From the NCBI GenBank assembly GCA_003695705.1, contig RFHU01000377.1, positions 1-64,000 on the forward strand: DNA of 64,000 nucleotides, in the 5' to 3' direction. The translations under genes were made by a program, and so were the position numbers. A model generated the notes under the pieces. That model was not told the origin of the DNA and did not search any database. It worked only from the letters and a program-made list of their open reading frames with translations. Source of the DNA: Planctomycetota bacterium (GTDB lineage: Bacteria > Planctomycetota > J058). Of the stretch, positions 58,821 through 64,000 are shown in pieces. Numbering within the stretch: the first letter of the stretch is position 1; every line of letters begins with the position of its first letter.

Positions 58821-59810
58821 ATGAGTCCTCTGGATCGCCTCCTGCAGTTCAAGCTGCGCGTCGGGCGCATTGCGCGCATCGACGTCTACGCGCACTGGAC
58901 TTTGCTCCTTTTGGGCGCGTACCTCCTCTACTCCTTCCGCAGCGACCTCAAGCTGGGGTTGCTCGTCGAACTCGGCCTTTGGGGGAGCATTTTCCTCCAC
59001 GAGCTGGGGCACTGCTGGGCAGCGCGCCGCGTGGGCGGCGAGGCCGACGAAATCGTCCTCTGGCCGCTTGGCGGGCTGGCGCTGACCCGAGAAGCCTTCC
59101 GACCGTGGCCCAAGTTCTTCACCGCGGCGATGGGCCCCGCGGTCAACGCCCTGCTCCTCGTGGTCGCCCTCCCCCTCTACCTCATGCTCGGCGGGGACCT
59201 GGCGGCCCTCCTCCCCGGGTCCTACCCCTCCAGTCCGGCGCTGGGGATCTGGTTCCTCTACACCTTCGTCTACCTCAACGGACTGCTCCTGCTGCTCAAC
59301 CTGCTTCCCGCCTTTCCCCTCGACGGCGGGCGCATGTTCCAGGCGGCCCTCTGGCCGCGGCTCGGCTTCCGCCGATCCTTGCAATGGGCGATCTTCGCCG
59401 CCTACGCCTCGGCCGCCCTCATCGCCGTCTACGCCGTCTTCGTGGCGCAGAGCTTCCTGCTCGGGTGCGTGGCCCTGTTCGTCGTCTACGGCGCCCTGCA
59501 GGAGCGCGCGCGCTTGCGCTACGGCCTCTACGAGGAGGTCGAGCTCCTCGGGGGAAGCGCCTCTCCCTGGTCGCCCGGCTTCTCCCCCGAGCCCGACGAG
59601 GGACCGCGCCCCTCCGCCTTCCGGCGTTGGCGCGAGCGACGGCGCCGCCGACGCGAAGCGCTGGAGGCGCGGCGGCTCGCCGAACTGCGCGAGCGCCTCG
59701 ACGAGGTCCTCGCGAAGGTGTCTCGGGTGGGCATGGACGGGCTTACGCGCGAAGAGCGCGCCTTCCTCGAGCGCGCCAGCAAGGAGCTGCGCAAGCAGCG
59801 CTCCCGCTGA
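58821..59810 (+). CDS. M50 family site-2-protease-like metalloprotease
   Basis: FLHELGHCWAARRVGGEADEIVLWPLGG and LLPAFPLDGGRMFQA motifs; multiple TM helices. Confidence 0.88.
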   Translation: MSPLDRLLQFKLRVGRIARIDVYAHWTLLLLGAYLLYSFRSDLKLGLLVELGLWGSIFLHELGHCWAARRVGGEADEIVLWPLGGLALTREAFRPWPKFFTAAMGPAVNALLLVVALPLYLMLGGDLAALLPGSYPSSPALGIWFLYTFVYLNGLLLLLNLLPAFPLDGGRMFQAALWPRLGFRRSLQWAIFAAYASAALIAVYAVFVAQSFLLGCVALFVVYGALQERARLRYGLYEEVELLGGSASPWSPGFSPEPDEGPRPSAFRRWRERRRRRREALEARRLAELRERLDEVLAKVSRVGMDGLTREERAFLERASKELRKQRSR

Positions 59811-59817
59811 GGCTCCG

Positions 59818-60396
59818 GTGGCCGTGCGTCGTCTGCGCCGCTCCTTCTTCGCGCGCCACTCCGTGGCCGTCGCACCGGAACTCCTCGGCTTGGTCCTTCT
59901 CAAGGACGGCGTCGGCGGGCCCATCATCGAGGCCGAGGCGTACCACGAGGAAGAGCCTTCCTGCCACGCGCACGGAGGCCGCACGGCGCGCAACCAGAGC
60001 CTCTTCCTCCGCGGAGGGCACCTCTACGTCTACCGGATCCACCGATCCCTGTGCGCCAACGTCAGCACGGGCCCTCCGGGCTCGGGCCAAGGCGTCTTGG
60101 TGCGGGCCCTCCTCCCCACCGACGGGCGCGACCGGATCGCTCGGCGGCGGGGAGGGCGGCCCGAACGGATCTGGACCGACGGGCCCGGGAAAGTGTGCCA
60201 GGCACTCGCCATTTCCCTCGACGACGACGGACAGGACCTCCTCTCGCCCGGCGGCGTGCGCCTGGTCGACCGCGGCCACCGCCCGCGCCCGGACGATGTC
60301 GAGGTCGGCCCGAGGGTTGGGATCTCACGGGCCGTCGACTTGCCCTGGCGTTTCCTCTGGCACCCACCACGGCCGCTCGGTGCCCCGCGCACCTGA
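59818..60396 (+). CDS. mpg: DNA-3-methyladenine glycosylase
   Basis: FFARHSVAVAPELLG, IIEAEAYHEEEPSCHAHGGRTARNQSLF, HLYVYRIH...ANVSTGP, VLVRALLP, GPGKVCQAL. Confidence 0.9.
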   Translation: MAVRRLRRSFFARHSVAVAPELLGLVLLKDGVGGPIIEAEAYHEEEPSCHAHGGRTARNQSLFLRGGHLYVYRIHRSLCANVSTGPPGSGQGVLVRALLPTDGRDRIARRRGGRPERIWTDGPGKVCQALAISLDDDGQDLLSPGGVRLVDRGHRPRPDDVEVGPRVGISRAVDLPWRFLWHPPRPLGAPRT

Positions 60397-60485
60397 CGAA
60401 GCGAACCCGCGGCGGCGTCGTGTCCCCAGACTCCGCGCACGCCACGGCCTCTTCCCCTGCCACGGAACGCGCTGCGTCCGGCAGT

Positions 60486-63400
60486 TCAGCCCTCCGTGCG
60501 GGGCTCCGCCCAGCTGGGGTGGGGAGCCCCGGCGGGGCCGCGGGCCTCGCGGATGGCGTCGACCAGGCCGTTGTCGCTCCGCAAATGCAGGTCGACTTGA
60601 GGAAACGCGATCTCGATGCCCTCGGCGGCAAAGCGCCTGGCGATGGCCGAGTGGAGCTGGTCGGAGATCCGGTAGAGATCGGCCGGGCTGCTGACGAAGG
60701 CGTGCAGCTCCCAGTTGAGCGTGCTGTCGCCGAAGCCGAGGAACAGGGCCTCCGGCGCCGGATCCTTGAGAACGCGGGGATGCTCGCCGGCCACGGAGAG
60801 GAGCGCAGCGCGAACGGGGTCGGGGTCCGTCCCGTAGGCTACGCCGACGGGGACGGTGAGCCGCACGACCGAGTCGGTGAGTCCCCAGTTGATGACGTTG
60901 CCCGTCACGAAGGTCTTGTTGGGGATGATCAACTCCTTGCGGTCGCGATCCAGAATGGTCGTCGCGCGGATGCGGATGCGGCTGACCACGCCGGTGATGT
61001 CGCCGACGGTAACCCAGTCGCCCAGTCGAATCGGCCGCTCGAAGAGGATGATGAGGCCGGAGACGAAGTTGGCGAAGATTTCTTGAAGCCCGAAGGCAAG
61101 GCCGAAGGTGAGCGCCGCGGCGAGCCACTGAATGCTGTCCCAGCGGAAACCGATCATGCCCAGACTCACCGAAGCGCCGACCAAGACGATGGTGTAGCGC
61201 GCGACGGTGCTGATGGCGTAGCGCGTTCCCGAGTCGAGGGCCACCCGCGAGAGGAGCAGGAACTCGAGGAGGCCGGGGAGGGTCTGGGCCGCGAGCACGG
61301 TGAGCACGACCGCGAGGAGTGCGAGGCCCACATCCGCGAGGGTCAAGCGCTCGGGGATCGCTTGCTCGAGGTCTTCCACCGCGGGCGCAGGCGCTGGGCC
61401 CGCCCCCGGGCGGCCGGGAGCGGTCGGGGTCGCCGGGGACGGGCTTTCGACGCGGGACCGATTCGGATCCTCGAGCACGGGCAGCGCCTGCTCCTCGGCT
61501 TCGAGGTAGGCGACCTCCGGCCACACTTGGATTTGGTCCAGACGCCGGAGCGCAGGCAGGACGTCCGCCCAGAGCCAGAAGAAGCCCATGGCCGCAGCGA
61601 GCGCGATGAGGGTGCGGAAGAAGCGCTGGGATTGGGAGCTGAGGGCGGCGTGGTCGACTTCGTCGAGGTCGATGGTGATGGCGCTCGAGCCGTCGACCTC
61701 TCTCGCCGCCCCCACGCCATCGAGCACTGCGGATGGTCTCCGGGCCCCGCGGGTGGTGGCTCCGAAGCGCGCCGCCCGCCGCGTCACGGCGTGTGCGGAG
61801 GGCGTCGCCCCCGCGTCCCTGCCGGCCGGCTTTTCGACGGTGGAGGCTGGCCCCTCGACGTCCTCGCCCGAGGGTTCCTCTCCGCCCGACCCCGACGCAG
61901 CGCCGGAGGCAGGGGGAGACGCGGCGCCCTCCTCCGAACCCGCCCCGCCCTTGGCCGCAGCACCGGCGCCGGCGCCGGCGGAAGAGGGCACCTCGGCCTC
62001 GGCGGCTGGTTCTCCGGAGGCGGCCTCGACCGTTTCGAGCGCCGCGGCGGCGGCCCGCGCAGCCTCCTCCGCCGCGCGCCTCGCTTCTTCCGCCTCGGCC
62101 TCGGCGGCGATCTGCTGGTGGATGAGCCGGGTGCGAGCGAGCCGAAGCCAGCGGAGGAGAAGGGCGTGGGCGAGGATGAGCCCCGCCACGAGCCACAGGG
62201 AAGCCTGCGTCCGGTCGAGGAGCTTGAGCGCAGTGTAATGGTAGCCACGCAGGGAGATGACGGCGAGGCACAACGGAAGGCCGGCGCTGAGCGGATACCA
62301 CACGTAGCGCAGGCGGGCGATCCAACCGCTCCGGTGCCGTTTGAGGTAGTTGGCCATCACCGGCCCGCTCGGGCGCAAGGTCCGGTAGACGAAGACGGAA
62401 TAGACCAAGGCCTGCACGGTGAGCGCCATGCGCCCCAGCGAATCGTTCCAGCGCGGTTCGTGAAGCGCGTCGAGCGTGACGACGACGTAGGCGGTGACCA
62501 GCACCGCGGGGGTGAACCAGCGCAGGTGCCAGCGCAGGTGTCCCAGGCTCGACGAGCGCCAGCGGAAGTGGGCCACCCCCAAGCCCCGCGGATCGAAGAT
62601 GCGGCGGACGAGCTCCAGGCCCAGGAGCAACTCCGCGCAGGAGCGCAGCCCCTGCGCGATCGCGATCGCGGCCTGGCTCTGACCCTGCGGACGCGCCAGG
62701 AACCAGGAAAGGCCCCAGAGAAGCGTGGGGACGGGAAGGGCAAGAAGGAGGGTGAACACGAGGGCGCGGAGCGTATGGCCGTAGTCGTCGCGCTGGGGCT
62801 TCCACACGGACTCGGCGCTGCGTTCGAGCCCTGCGCGCGCCACGGGGTGCCCCACCAGGAGGAGGAGCAGCAGCAACACCCAGAGGGTGGCTTCGGGCCA
62901 GTGGACCCGGGCAGCGCGGAGGGCGAGGGGGACGGCGTCGCCAAGGTCCCGCGGAGCAACGATCCAGCGAAGCCCCTCCAGAGCGGCCGCCGGAGAGGGC
63001 AACGCCGAGCCGGCGACGCTGCGAACCCAGAGGATCCGCTCCTCGAGGTAGGCGCGGTACTCGCTCGTCGCCTCGATGAGCTGGCGGGTCGTCGCGTCGA
63101 GCTCGACCATGCGATCGAAGAGGCGGGTGTAATCTTCGATGAGCGCGTCGAGGAGGTCGCGGCGGGCGGTAAGCAGCTCCCGCGCGATGTCCTCCACCCG
63201 CGCGCGTTCTTCCGGGTTGAGGCTGCTGACGGCCTCGGCCAGCCGCGCGGCGATGTCCCCGGCCTGGAGGCGCTCCTCCTCGCGCAGAATGAGTTGGTAC
63301 TGCACGTCGGCCAGGAGTTCCTGGCGTGCAGCCAGGCGACGGGCAAGGGTGCCTTCGTCCGGAAGCTCGTCCAGCTTCTTGCGCAGGAGCTGCCCAATGG

Positions 63401-64000
63401 CGTTGGTGACTCCGGCCACCTTGACTTTCCGCCGCAAGAGGCCAAAGGACGCGCGCACGTCGGCGAGCTGCTGGCGGAGGGCGGTCAATTCGGCGTCGAC
63501 TTCCGCCAGCTTGTGCGCGGTGCCTTCCTCGCCCGTGCGCAAGTTGGCGAGGGTGCGGTTCTCGTTGGCCAACGCGAGGAGCTGCGGAGTCTTCTCGGTG
63601 GTCTCGCGCCGAAGGCGCTCCTCGGCCTCCCGCGCGGCCTTCTCGGCCTCTGCCTTGGCCCGCTCCGCTTCGAGCTGCCGGCGCTCTCCGACCACCGTCT
63701 GCCAAGCGAGCGCCGTCTTCTCGGCCACCCCTTCCTCGCGCGTCGCAAGGTCGAGGCGTGCGCGGAGCAGGTCTCGCTCGGCGTCGAAGCTGGCCAGCTC
63801 GGCCTCGATGGCACCGACCTGGGCGAGGAGCGCCTCGCGCCGCGCACGGAGCTCGGCGCGCGTGGCGCGCACGAGCTCCCGCGGGAGCTCGGCGGGAGGC
63901 GTCGTCGCGAGCCCCCGATCGAGGTCCTCGAGGGTCTTCTTGAGAACGGCAAGCTCTTGGCTGGCCTTGGCGCGCCGCGCGGTCCGCCGCGCCTGCTCGG
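60486..64000 (-). CDS. Large MscS/MscK-type mechanosensitive channel (5' end beyond window)
   Basis: Coiled-coil periplasmic-type N-terminus, multiple TM helices, MscS core GLAFGLQEIFANFVSGLIILFERPIRLGDWVTVGDITGVVSRIRIRATTILDRDRKELIIPNKTFVTGNVINWGL; frame still open at 64000. Confidence 0.9.
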   Translation of the reverse strand, partial: EQARRTARRAKASQELAVLKKTLEDLDRGLATTPPAELPRELVRATRAELRARREALLAQVGAIEAELASFDAERDLLRARLDLATREEGVAEKTALAWQTVVGERRQLEAERAKAEAEKAAREAEERLRRETTEKTPQLLALANENRTLANLRTGEEGTAHKLAEVDAELTALRQQLADVRASFGLLRRKVKVAGVTNAIGQLLRKKLDELPDEGTLARRLAARQELLADVQYQLILREEERLQAGDIAARLAEAVSSLNPEERARVEDIARELLTARRDLLDALIEDYTRLFDRMVELDATTRQLIEATSEYRAYLEERILWVRSVAGSALPSPAAALEGLRWIVAPRDLGDAVPLALRAARVHWPEATLWVLLLLLLLVGHPVARAGLERSAESVWKPQRDDYGHTLRALVFTLLLALPVPTLLWGLSWFLARPQGQSQAAIAIAQGLRSCAELLLGLELVRRIFDPRGLGVAHFRWRSSSLGHLRWHLRWFTPAVLVTAYVVVTLDALHEPRWNDSLGRMALTVQALVYSVFVYRTLRPSGPVMANYLKRHRSGWIARLRYVWYPLSAGLPLCLAVISLRGYHYTALKLLDRTQASLWLVAGLILAHALLLRWLRLARTRLIHQQIAAEAEAEEARRAAEEAARAAAAALETVEAASGEPAAEAEVPSSAGAGAGAAAKGGAGSEEGAASPPASGAASGSGGEEPSGEDVEGPASTVEKPAGRDAGATPSAHAVTRRAARFGATTRGARRPSAVLDGVGAAREVDGSSAITIDLDEVDHAALSSQSQRFFRTLIALAAAMGFFWLWADVLPALRRLDQIQVWPEVAYLEAEEQALPVLEDPNRSRVESPSPATPTAPGRPGAGPAPAPAVEDLEQAIPERLTLADVGLALLAVVLTVLAAQTLPGLLEFLLLSRVALDSGTRYAISTVARYTIVLVGASVSLGMIGFRWDSIQWLAAALTFGLAFGLQEIFANFVSGLIILFERPIRLGDWVTVGDITGVVSRIRIRATTILDRDRKELIIPNKTFVTGNVINWGLTDSVVRLTVPVGVAYGTDPDPVRAALLSVAGEHPRVLKDPAPEALFLGFGDSTLNWELHAFVSSPADLYRISDQLHSAIARRFAAEGIEIAFPQVDLHLRSDNGLVDAIREARGPAGAPHPSWAEPRTEG

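Overview
High-GC bacterial chromosomal window, dense with genes. Gene content (GldF/GldG/DUF4340 module, several eukaryote-like Ser/Thr kinases, an RRM protein, a RING-like protein, CRTAC1-type FG-GAP protein) is reminiscent of Planctomycetota, but that assignment is an inference. Main blocks, left to right: (1) GldF/GldG-like ABC module plus DUF4340 protein; (2) gmhA, an M20 peptidase, a frameshifted HutF-like amidohydrolase, and nagA in overlapping operon style; (3) a giant Ser/Thr kinase with PEGA and FG-GAP-like regions; (4) groES-groEL; (5) type IV pilus motors pilB, pilT, second pilB/gspE, pilC, followed by a Ser/Thr kinase; (6) an RRM protein, a sigma-54 activator, and a large zinc-ribbon/kinase/TPR protein; (7) a LolD-like ATPase, rsmE, a membrane-anchored RING-like zinc protein, and a DUF1285-like protein; (8) a GT39-like membrane glycosyltransferase, a lipocalin-like protein and a TPR/FG-GAP (CRTAC1) protein ending at an apparent premature amber codon; (9) a decayed 41.0-42.7 kb region with remnants of a COG1313-like radical SAM protein and a GxxExxY protein; (10) a GT9 glycosyltransferase and ilvE; (11) a reductive pyrimidine catabolism locus (PreA, beta-ureidopropionase, dihydropyrimidinase, NCS2 permease, class-III aminotransferase); (12) NeuD-like acyltransferase, divergent sigma-like factor, Kelch lipoprotein, an L7/L12-CTD-like small protein, an M50 protease, mpg and a partial MscS/MscK-type channel. 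No tRNA, rRNA, CRISPR array or intact transposase was recognised. The most notable items are the RING-like protein, MshEN-like modules on two Ser/Thr kinases, the pseudogene cluster, a PreA lacking its ferredoxin domain, and an NCS2 permease with a degenerate J-domain-like insertion. All family calls are from reading motifs, not from database searches.
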